12,347 nt of DNA from an uncultured Collinsella sp. (GTDB taxonomy: Bacteria; Actinomycetota; Coriobacteriia; Coriobacteriales; Coriobacteriaceae): assembly GCA_905211615.1 (NCBI GenBank), contig CAJMBB010000052.1:1-12347 (forward strand). Direction: 5' to 3'. Position 1 is the first letter of the stretch; every line of letters begins with the position of its first letter. Of this stretch, positions 7,486 to 12,347 are shown piece after piece. A model generated the notes under the pieces. That model was not told the origin of the DNA, did not search any database, and was given only the letters and a program-made list of their open reading frames with translations. Made by a program: the position numbers and the translations under genes.

Positions 7486-7531
7486 GCAAAAAGGCATCTA
7501 TATGGCATTCGATGTATAAAGGAGAAGGGTA

Positions 7532-8518
7532 ATGCCGATTAATGATCCCGAGAAGTCGGAGAATATGCGCAAGTCCATCCGCGTGTATTCCGGTTCCTCC
7601 AACCGTCCCCTCGCTCAGAAGATCGCTGAGTACCTTGGGGTCGAGCTTTCGGGCCTTACGCTAAAGCAGTTCGCCAACGGTGAGATTTACGCCCGCTACG
7701 ACGAGACCGTCCGCGGCGCCGACGTCTTCCTGATTCAGTCCGTGGCCGGCGGCAACGTCAACGACATGCTCATGGAGCTGCTCATCGCCACCGACGCTGC
7801 CAAGCGCGCATCCGCCCGCTCCATCACCGCCGTTATCACCCACTACGGCTATGCCCGCCAGGACCGCAAGGCCGGCCCGCGCGAGCCCATCACCGCCCGC
7901 CTCGTCGCCAATCTGCTCGAGCGCGCCGGCGTCAATCGCATCATCACCCTCGACCTGCACCAGGGCCAGATCCAGGGCTTCTTCGATATCCCGGTCAACC
8001 ACCTGTCCGCACTGCCGCTGTTTGGCCAGTACTACAACGACATGCACTTCGACACCGACAACCTGGTTGTCGTCTCCCCCGATGTGGGCCGCGCCAAGGC
8101 CGCCAAGAAGCTGTCCGACATGCTCGGCTGCGACCTGGCCATCGCCCACAAGGGCCGTCCGCGCCACAACGCCGCCGAGGTCATGGGCATCATCGGTGAC
8201 ATCAAGGGCAAGACCTGCATCATCAACGACGACATGATCGACACCGCTGGCACCCTGTGCGCCAACGTCAAGGAGCTCAAGGCCATGGGCGCTGGCGACA
8301 TCTACGTCTGCGCCACCCACGGCATCTTCTCCGGTCCGGCCATCGAGCGTCTGAACGACGCCCCGATCGTCGAGTGCCTCGTCACCGACGCCATTCCCGT
8401 CGAGGTCGGCGGCAAGATCAAGACCATCTCGGTCGCCGAGGAGTTCGCTCAGGCCATCTCCGCCGTTTACCACGAGGAGCCCGTCTCCACGCTCGTCGGC
8501 GGCGACTTCGCGCTGTAA
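7532..8518 (+). CDS. prs: ribose-phosphate pyrophosphokinase
   Basis: Transfers pyrophosphate from ATP to ribose-5-phosphate to give PRPP for nucleotide, His, Trp and NAD synthesis. 328 residues, class I type. Motifs: KQFANGEIYARY (45-56), YARQDRK (107-113, ATP site), LDLHQGQIQGFFDIP (140-154, metal His143), SPDVGRAKAA (182-191), catalytic flexible loop KGRPRHN with Lys207 and Arg209, PRPP loop NDDMIDTAGT (232-241) and ATHGIFSGPA (261-270). AAAGGAG lies 7 bases before ATG 7532; the first dozen residues precede the usual Prs start, and a downstream ATG (codon 12) lacks a comparable ribosome binding site. Next to glmU as in many Gram-positives, and closed by a strong terminator. Confidence 0.97.
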   Translation: MPINDPEKSENMRKSIRVYSGSSNRPLAQKIAEYLGVELSGLTLKQFANGEIYARYDETVRGADVFLIQSVAGGNVNDMLMELLIATDAAKRASARSITAVITHYGYARQDRKAGPREPITARLVANLLERAGVNRIITLDLHQGQIQGFFDIPVNHLSALPLFGQYYNDMHFDTDNLVVVSPDVGRAKAAKKLSDMLGCDLAIAHKGRPRHNAAEVMGIIGDIKGKTCIINDDMIDTAGTLCANVKELKAMGAGDIYVCATHGIFSGPAIERLNDAPIVECLVTDAIPVEVGGKIKTISVAEEFAQAISAVYHEEPVSTLVGGDFAL

Positions 8519-8551
8519 TCCAGCGTGCATCTCATCATCTTTGGTGTTTTT

Positions 8552-8583
8552 AAAGGGTCGGAAGCTCGCTTCCGACCCTTTTT
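8552..8583 (+). terminator. intrinsic terminator of prs
   Basis: AAAGGGTCGGAAGC (8552-8565) and its exact complement (8568-8581) form a 12-14 bp stem with a tiny loop, ending in a run of T through 8583. It starts 33 bases after the prs stop. It would prevent read-through into the following block and to pth. Confidence 0.9.
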
Positions 8584-8604
8584 CTACCCCTCGACAACCT
8601 GCTA

Positions 8605-8808
8605 TGGACAGTTAGTTCAGATTTGTATTTATTTAGGCATTCGTTTGGGTCATTTAATACGTCGAAAGCCCTCTTGCCGGCATAATTCCGCTCGATCCCT
8701 CCGCCTATGGATCTCTTCACCATGCCATTGGCCCCATTTTGCCCACCGATTCCTTCAACAACGGCAATACACCCCGGTCGCCTTATACAAATCTGAACTA
8801 ACTGCCCA
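8605..8808. repeat. element A: 204-bp inverted-repeat element
   Basis: The 24-base left end (8605-8628, beginning TGGACAGTTAGTTCAG) matches the reverse complement of 8785-8808 at 23 of 24 positions (TGGGCAG on the right). The same end sequence bounds element B at 10133-10335. The interior has no convincing gene; a minus-strand frame of 97 codons crosses it but also runs through the prs terminator. No target-site duplication is visible. It may be a MITE-like non-autonomous element or a long-range hairpin. It fills most of the gap between prs and the next gene. Confidence 0.8.
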
Positions 8809-8878
8809 ACACCCACCTCAGTAGATGCCTCCAAGGCCAGCACATCGCTCCATTCTCCACTTTTTCAAGGAATTCCAC

Positions 8879-8971
8879 ATGATCACGCTACCGCCCGCGG
8901 CGCGCGACTCCCCTTTGAGCGAAAAGAACGATACGGCAATATCGTTTCGCCAACGGATTAGTACCTTATAG
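8879..8971 (+). CDS. possible 30-residue leader ORF
   Basis: ATG at 8879 has AAGGAA 6 bases upstream, a better ribosome binding site than the following gene has. The frame reads MITLPPAARDSPLSEK and ends at TAG 8969-8971, two bases before ATG 8974 of the next gene. The arrangement suggests translational coupling, or a relic of a longer N-terminus in another frame. No known peptide is recognised; it may be fortuitous. Confidence 0.35.
   Translation: MITLPPAARDSPLSEKNDTAISFRQRISTL
8927..8946. promoter_or_regulatory. dyad-symmetric site upstream of the nuclease-like gene
   Basis: AACGATA (8927-8933), 6-base spacer, TATCGTT (8940-8946): a perfect 7-bp inverted repeat 28-47 bases before the start codon at 8974. 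Its size and place fit an operator, possibly autoregulatory; no known consensus is recognised. Confidence 0.35.
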
Positions 8972-8973
8972 CT

Positions 8974-10101
8974 ATGACGACCGTGATTTCACATCTCTCC
9001 GCCCTCCGCGCAATTCGCCGCGCTCGACGGGCGTACTCCGCCCTTCCCTGGGACGCCATCGATGACGAGCAACAGACACAAGCCCTCGAAGGTTGCGTTC
9101 CCAACAAGGACGCCATAGACTTTGCGGCCCTTGCAATACTTGACGCCTGGAGCGAAGACGACTCCGAGTGTCTAGATCTCTTTGTTGCGGGCGGCAACAA
9201 CAGACGGCCCGACGGACGGCTCCTCCAGCACACCATCACCGCCCCTCTTCCCCAAGGTGCGATCATGCACATTGAATCCGACATCTACGCAACGTCTCCC
9301 GCCATGACGGCCATGCTTTGTTCCAAAAATGAATCAGTTGCCAAAACCTTGATGCTTCTCATGGAGCTGCTCGGAACCTACTCACTTCCGCCCGAGGCAA
9401 CTTACCCCATCGCCTACGACGACACGTGGCCCAAGGCCAACAGCTTCGAAGCGATGGACGACCTCGATTGCCAGGGCGACCAACCGACACCCGAAAAGCC
9501 AGCCGAAACACGCTACGAACAGGCACACTATAGATGCGAACCCGCTACAACCATCGAAGAGCTCGAGGCAGTCGCACGGTTTGCCAAAAGTAGTTCCTAC
9601 GCCTCGTTTCGTACGGCTGTCAAACTCGCCCGGGCCGGATCCGCATCCCCAGCGGAATCATTGATGTTCGCCGTCCTGGGCGCGCCCATGCGCTTTGGCG
9701 GATTCGGGTGTTGCAGTTTGCCCATGGGAGGCCTGCTGCTCAACTATCGTGTCGATTTCGACACCCTTGCGGTCAACATGTCCTCGGGCATCCCCTACGC
9801 CATCTGCGACTTATATTGCCCGGCCGCCGGAGTCGACAACGAATACAACGGAATTGGACATGAGCTTCAAAACGCCCGCATCCACGATGGCAATCGCAAC
9901 AATGGCCTTAAAGCCATGGGTATCCACGTCCTGGTTATCAATCGTGACCAAATGAAGGACCTTGTTGCACTCGAAGCCTTCGCCCAGACGATGCATCGAC
10001 TTGCGGGGGTTCGATTCCGCTACCGCATCAAGGGTTATCGCAAGCGTCAGGCTGCCTGGCTCAACGCCCTGCGGGCCGGAATCGGCCTCGCGCCGGTCTA
10101 A
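8974..10101 (+). CDS. uncharacterised protein with a DUF559-like PD-(D/E)XK C-terminal domain
   Basis: 375 residues, cytosolic, no signal peptide. The architecture resembles a family I associate with Coriobacteriia: a basic N-terminal SALRAIRRARRAYSALPW stretch, a middle part with LPQGA and ELLGTYSLPP, an ASPAESL motif (224-230), then a DUF559/Vsr-like end. In that end ICDLYCP carries Asp279, NEYNG carries Glu290, GHE carries His296, and HDGNRNNGLKAMGIHVLVI carries Asp305 and Arg308. Family members usually have an acidic residue after Glu-Tyr/Val; here it is Asn292, so nuclease activity is uncertain. The tail FRYRIKGYRKRQAAWLNALRAGI is basic. ATG 8974 has no ribosome binding site; a short ORF ends 2 bases upstream, and TACCTT at 8962-8967 would also fit a leaderless promoter. 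Codon use is visibly less GC-biased than in prs or pth. Flanked by elements A and B. Function unknown; kinship to AbiEi-type antitoxins is only a guess. Confidence 0.8.
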   Translation: MTTVISHLSALRAIRRARRAYSALPWDAIDDEQQTQALEGCVPNKDAIDFAALAILDAWSEDDSECLDLFVAGGNNRRPDGRLLQHTITAPLPQGAIMHIESDIYATSPAMTAMLCSKNESVAKTLMLLMELLGTYSLPPEATYPIAYDDTWPKANSFEAMDDLDCQGDQPTPEKPAETRYEQAHYRCEPATTIEELEAVARFAKSSSYASFRTAVKLARAGSASPAESLMFAVLGAPMRFGGFGCCSLPMGGLLLNYRVDFDTLAVNMSSGIPYAICDLYCPAAGVDNEYNGIGHELQNARIHDGNRNNGLKAMGIHVLVINRDQMKDLVALEAFAQTMHRLAGVRFRYRIKGYRKRQAAWLNALRAGIGLAPV

Positions 10102-10132
10102 AAGACTTTTTCCCAGTGTTACCTAGCATGGC

Positions 10133-10335
10133 TGGACAGTTAGTTCAGATTTGTATAAAAAGACGGCTAATATCGAGGTAGTTTGCCGCCATCCCGGCGC
10201 CAGTCACCTCATTTGAAGACTCGAAAGATCTGAAATAGCGCAAAATGTGCTCCCCAAAGCGCCGTGGCAGTTCCGCGGTCCCAATTTTGACAGTCAAAGA
10301 CCTCTTGGTTTATACAAATCTGAACTAACTGTCCA
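10133..10335. repeat. element B: 203-bp inverted-repeat element
   Basis: The ends are perfect over 27 bases (10133-10159 against 10309-10335), starting TGGACAGTTAGTTCAG and reaching TGTATAAA. The first 24 bases equal the left end of element A exactly. The interior differs from A, although short islands look alike by eye (TCATTT...TCGAAAG, GTTCCGC/ATTCCGC, ATTTTG). It begins 31 bases after the stop codon of the 375-residue gene. No target-site duplication is seen. The right end carries an outward promoter-like sequence. From 10336 to the pth ribosome binding site I see nothing else. Confidence 0.85.
10287..10315 (+). promoter_or_regulatory. outward promoter in the right end of element B, likely driving pth
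   Basis: Perfect TTGACA (10287-10292), a 17-base spacer and TTATAC (10310-10315); the alternative TATACA at 10311-10316 has an 18-base spacer. The -10 lies at the inner edge of the terminal repeat and the -35 in the element interior. Transcription would start near 10322 and reach pth at 10450. The matching end of element A has the -10 but no -35. Confidence 0.6.
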
Positions 10336-10449
10336 CCCCGGCTTCTGACGACTGCCTAAACGCCCTCATACAGCCTCAATCACCCGCCATTTGACAGCAG
10401 CAACGGGGTCGCTCACCATAGCAGGCGACAAATCGACGAAAGGAAGCAC

Positions 10450-11079
10450 ATGGCAGCTGCACAGCCGCTTAAGATTCGCATGGTTGCCGGGCTTGGCAAC
10501 CCTGGCGAGGAATATGCCGAGACCCGCCATAACGCTGGTTTCAAAGCAATCGATGAGCTGGCCCGTCAGGCCGGCGTCACGTACTGGAAAAACCAGGCCG
10601 GCGCCGAGGTCGCGCTCATCAATATCAACGATGCCGAGGAAGAGAGCGGCAAGCGCCAGATCGTGCTGGTCAAGCCGCAGTCGTATATGAATACCTCGGG
10701 TGGCCCCATCTCCAAGCTCTGCCGCGAGTACAAGATCAAGGCCGAGGAGCTGCTCGTAATCCACGACGAGCTCGATATTCCCGCCGGCGACGTCCGCGTT
10801 AAGGTGGGCGGCGGCCACGCCGGCCACAACGGCCTGCGCTCCATCATCGACAAGATGGGCAGCCGCGACTTCAGCCGCATCCGCACCGGCATCGGCAACC
10901 CTCCCGGCAAGATGGCCGTCGCCGACTACGTGCTTAAGCAGCTGCGCGCCCGCGAGGCCGAGGATTTCCAGGACACCTGCGCCCGCGCGGCCGACGCCGC
11001 CGGCCTGGCGATCGTGCACGGCGTGGTCTATGCCCGCGACCATGTCAACGGCGCCGCCTCCGCCAACGGCAAGCACTAA
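10450..11079 (+). CDS. pth: peptidyl-tRNA hydrolase
   Basis: Cleaves the ester bond of peptidyl-tRNA released from stalled ribosomes, recycling tRNA; essential in most bacteria. 209 residues, slightly over the usual 185-200 because of an N-terminal MAAAQPLK and a C-terminal tail. Motifs: VAGLGNPGEEYAETRHNAGF (12-31, catalytic His27), VKPQSYMNTSGG (74-85, Asn81), VIHDELDIPAGDVRVK (103-118, catalytic Asp106), GGGHAGHNGLRSI (120-132, Asn127) and FSRIRTGIGNP. AAAGGAAG lies shortly before the ATG. It belongs with glmU and prs in many Gram-positives; here the 8605-10335 block and the prs terminator separate it from prs, and the promoter at 10287-10315 is its best visible source of transcription. 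Confidence 0.97.
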   Translation: MAAAQPLKIRMVAGLGNPGEEYAETRHNAGFKAIDELARQAGVTYWKNQAGAEVALININDAEEESGKRQIVLVKPQSYMNTSGGPISKLCREYKIKAEELLVIHDELDIPAGDVRVKVGGGHAGHNGLRSIIDKMGSRDFSRIRTGIGNPPGKMAVADYVLKQLRAREAEDFQDTCARAADAAGLAIVHGVVYARDHVNGAASANGKH

Positions 11080-11097
11080 AACCTATCATTTAGGAAC

Positions 11098-11263
11098 AGG
11101 TTTATTTTGGCAGGTTTTACCTGCGGAAACGCCCCAGTTGCGGCATCGCAATCAACCGCGCGACGACATACATGCATAGCACCCCAAAGGGGGCCGGCCT
11201 CATCACAACCCGAGGCCGGCCCCATTTGCCGTTTTACCTGATAAAACCGACCAAAATAAACCT
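11098..11263. repeat. 166-bp inverted-repeat element after pth
   Basis: AGGTTTATTTTGG (11098-11110), two bases, then GGTTTTA (11113-11119) is mirrored by TAAAACC, two bases, CCAAAATAAACCT (11242-11263): 20 of 22 positions pair. Near each inner end lies a GTTTTACCTG copy in direct orientation (11114-11123 and 11231-11240). The interior holds the hairpin at 11190-11223 and no gene. It starts 18 bases after the pth stop. It may be a dispersed element of a third type in this window. Confidence 0.7.
11190..11223 (+). terminator. GC-rich hairpin, probable terminator after pth
   Basis: GGGGCCGGCCTC (11190-11201) and its exact complement (11212-11223) form a 12-bp stem with a 10-base loop, followed by ATTTGCCGTTTT. 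The stem is very stable but the T-run is interrupted. It is part of the 166-bp inverted-repeat element and is 111 bases after pth. Confidence 0.55.
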
Positions 11264-11269
11264 CTCCCC

Positions 11270-11285
11270 CTTTGGTAGGCCAAAG
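11270..11285. promoter_or_regulatory. short palindrome upstream of nfnA
   Basis: CTTTGG, TAGG, CCAAAG: a perfect 6-bp inverted repeat 58 bases upstream of the TATAAT box. It could be an operator or activator site; no known regulator motif is recognised. Confidence 0.25.
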
Positions 11286-11342
11286 TGGATAAACCCTGCT
11301 CCCAACCGCCGAAGACACACGTAAGTGACATGTCCATGAGGG

Positions 11343-11348
11343 TATAAT
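11343..11348 (+). promoter_or_regulatory. -10 box of the nfnAB genes
   Basis: Perfect TATAAT, 106 bases before nfnA. The -35 region at 16-18 bases (around CGTAAG) does not match consensus, which suggests a weak or activator-dependent promoter. Confidence 0.5.
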
Positions 11349-11352
11349 TTGC

Positions 11353-11390
11353 ACCGTATGTCTGCACAACGCCTGTGCGCGTACGGTTTT
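11353..11390 (+). promoter_or_regulatory. leader hairpin followed by T-run, upstream of nfnA
   Basis: ACCGTA (11353-11358) pairs with TACGGT (11382-11387), and GCACA (11364-11368) pairs with TGTGC (11374-11378) inside it, followed by TTTT up to 11390. The predicted transcript start (about 11355) falls at the base of this stem, so the mRNA would begin with it. A second small hairpin, CCGTG-GAGG-CACGG, follows at 11411-11424. Could be an attenuator or a 5' stabilising structure. Confidence 0.45.
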
Positions 11391-11453
11391 ATTCGGGCTA
11401 CCGTCCATTTCCGTGGAGGCACGGTTCGGCGGCCCTAACAAGAGAGGGGTTCT

Positions 11454-12293
11454 ATGTATAAGATCCTGGAGAAGACGCAGTTCTCGGAGAAGGTGTTCAA
11501 GTTCCGCATCGAGGCGCCTGCAATCGCCAAGCATGCGCACGCTGGACAGTTCCTCATGGTTCGCGCCAACGAGACGGGCGAGCGCGTCCCGTTTACCCTG
11601 GCCGGCTGGAACGGTGACGAGGGCTGGGTCGAGTTCATCTTCATGGTGATCGGCAAGACCACCGAAATGCTGTCCACCTACGAGGCTGGCGAGTCGCTGC
11701 GCGACGTCGTGGGCCCGCTGGGCGTTCCCACCGAGATGGCCGAGGGCCCCTGCGCCGTCATTGGCGGCGGCGTCGGCCTGGCAATTGCCTTCCCGGTCGC
11801 CAAGCACCTGGTCGAGACCGGTCACGAGGTTCACGCCATCATGGGCGCCCGCACCAAAGACCTCCTGCTCATGGAGGACCAGTTCCGCGAGCTCCTCGAC
11901 GAGGACCACATCCATATCACCACTGACGACGGCTCCTACGGCGAGCAGGGCGTTGTCACCGCTCCGTTGGAGCGCCTGCTGCAGGACAAGGCCGTGAGCC
12001 AGGTCTTCTGCGTCGGCCCCGTTCCGATGATGAAGTTCTCGACCCTCACCGCCCAGAAGTACGACACCCCCATCACCGCGTCGCTCAACCCCATCATGGT
12101 TGACGGCACCGGCATGTGCGGCTGCTGCCGCGTCGAGGTGGGCGGCGTGACCAAGTTCGCTTGCGTCGACGGCCCCGACTTCGATGCCACCCTGGTCGAC
12201 TGGGATGACCTTCGTGCCCGCCAGGCCGCTTACCGTTCCGAAGAGGGCGAGTCCCTCAAGGCCTATGAGGAAAAGAGCTGCGCATGCCACTAG
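11454..12293 (+). CDS. nfnA: NfnA-type FAD/NAD-binding subunit (ferredoxin:NADP oxidoreductase / sulfide dehydrogenase-like)
   Basis: Small subunit of the NfnAB complex, which couples NADH, NADPH and reduced ferredoxin by flavin-based electron bifurcation; related to PyrK of dihydroorotate dehydrogenase. 279 residues. FAD-binding RVPFTLAGW (44-52), nucleotide-binding VIGGGVGLAIAFPVAKHL (102-119), CVGPVPMM (186-193), then a [2Fe-2S] region: MVDGTGMCGCCRV (215-227) with Cys222 and Cys225, and KFACVDGP with Cys237. The Asp in the DGTG segment is of interest because NfnA is reported to use an aspartate as fourth cluster ligand. It ends in CACH. GAGGGG precedes ATG 11454. It overlaps the next gene by 10 bases, and that partner distinguishes it from PyrK. 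Confidence 0.88.
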   Translation: MYKILEKTQFSEKVFKFRIEAPAIAKHAHAGQFLMVRANETGERVPFTLAGWNGDEGWVEFIFMVIGKTTEMLSTYEAGESLRDVVGPLGVPTEMAEGPCAVIGGGVGLAIAFPVAKHLVETGHEVHAIMGARTKDLLLMEDQFRELLDEDHIHITTDDGSYGEQGVVTAPLERLLQDKAVSQVFCVGPVPMMKFSTLTAQKYDTPITASLNPIMVDGTGMCGCCRVEVGGVTKFACVDGPDFDATLVDWDDLRARQAAYRSEEGESLKAYEEKSCACH

Positions 12294-12347
12294 TTAACGG
12301 TCGTTTCGTTGCCGATATGAAGTCGCCCCGCACCCCCGATAACGAGG
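12284..12347 (+). CDS. nfnB: NfnB / glutamate synthase small-subunit-like protein, N-terminal fragment
   Basis: Only 21 codons are visible, reading MPLVNGRFVADMKSPRTPDN and then off the window. The start overlaps the end of nfnA by 10 bases, typical of coupled subunits. The sequence resembles the N-terminus of the large NfnB subunit (GltD-like FAD/NADPH and 4Fe-4S protein), and the nfnA context supports it. The fragment alone would be too short to assign. Confidence 0.65.
   Translation, partial: MPLVNGRFVADMKSPRTPDNE

Noticed and set aside
7661..8530. 289-codon minus-strand frame opposite prs
   Set aside because: Low-complexity Gly/Asp/Val-rich shadow; prs on the opposite strand is certain.
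8596..8818. Target-site duplication around element A, element B or the whole block
   Set aside because: The flanks (GCTA/ACAC for A, TGGC/CCCC for B) do not repeat, so transposition is not proven by the sequence.
8550..8843. 97-codon minus-strand frame across element A
   Set aside because: It reads through both inverted ends and the prs terminator, has only a weak start, and element B does not preserve the frame.
8605..10335. CRISPR array or tandem direct repeats, suggested by the recurring 24-base sequence
   Set aside because: The four copies alternate in orientation and bound two elements 1.5 kb apart; there are no regular spacers and no cas genes.
11076..12290. 404-codon minus-strand frame across nfnA and its leader
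   Set aside because: It spans an intergenic region and the antisense of nfnA, shows no domain and has shadow-like composition.

Overview
The window looks like chromosomal DNA from a GC-rich Gram-positive of the Coriobacteriia, most likely Collinsella or a close relative. This is an inference from the strong G/C bias at third codon positions, clear AGGAG-type ribosome binding sites, the glmU-prs-pth gene order, an ECF transporter with both ATPase domains fused in one chain, NfnAB-type genes, and a lone protein with a DUF559-like C-terminus of a kind I associate with this class. No marker gene fixes the genus.

Layout. Positions 1-1376 (minus strand): the 5' part of folP (dihydropteroate synthase) and a sirtuin deacylase upstream of it. 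Positions 1512-2330 (plus): exonuclease III. Positions 5733-2479 (minus): a compact ECF transporter operon in the order T, fused A-A', S, with a 1-base overlap and a 3-to-4-base gap, a good promoter at 5867-5894, and no recognisable substrate. Positions 5927-8518 (plus): glmU and prs, each ending in a clear intrinsic terminator. Positions 8605-10335: a block that interrupts the expected prs-pth neighbourhood. It contains two elements of about 204 bp with nearly identical terminal inverted repeats, flanking one gene of unknown function with a PD-(D/E)XK-like C-terminus. Positions 10450-11079 (plus): pth. Positions 11454-12347 (plus): nfnA and the start of nfnB, behind a structured leader.

The core genes serve ordinary housekeeping: folate synthesis, UDP-GlcNAc supply for peptidoglycan, PRPP supply, rescue of peptidyl-tRNA, DNA repair, NAD-dependent deacylation, vitamin-type uptake and ferredoxin/NADPH redox balance. 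The unusual content is the set of terminal-inverted-repeat elements: 2392-2454 between convergent genes, 3858-4046 lying in frame inside the ECF ATPase linker, 8605-8808 and 10133-10335 around the nuclease-like gene, and 11098-11263 after pth. The copy at 10133-10335 appears to supply an outward promoter for pth.

The three gaps longer than 300 bases are 8519-8973 (prs terminator, element A, a possible leader ORF, a dyad), 10102-10449 (element B and its outward promoter, then nothing clear up to the pth ribosome binding site) and 11080-11453 (an inverted-repeat element, a GC-rich hairpin, a -10 box and leader hairpins).
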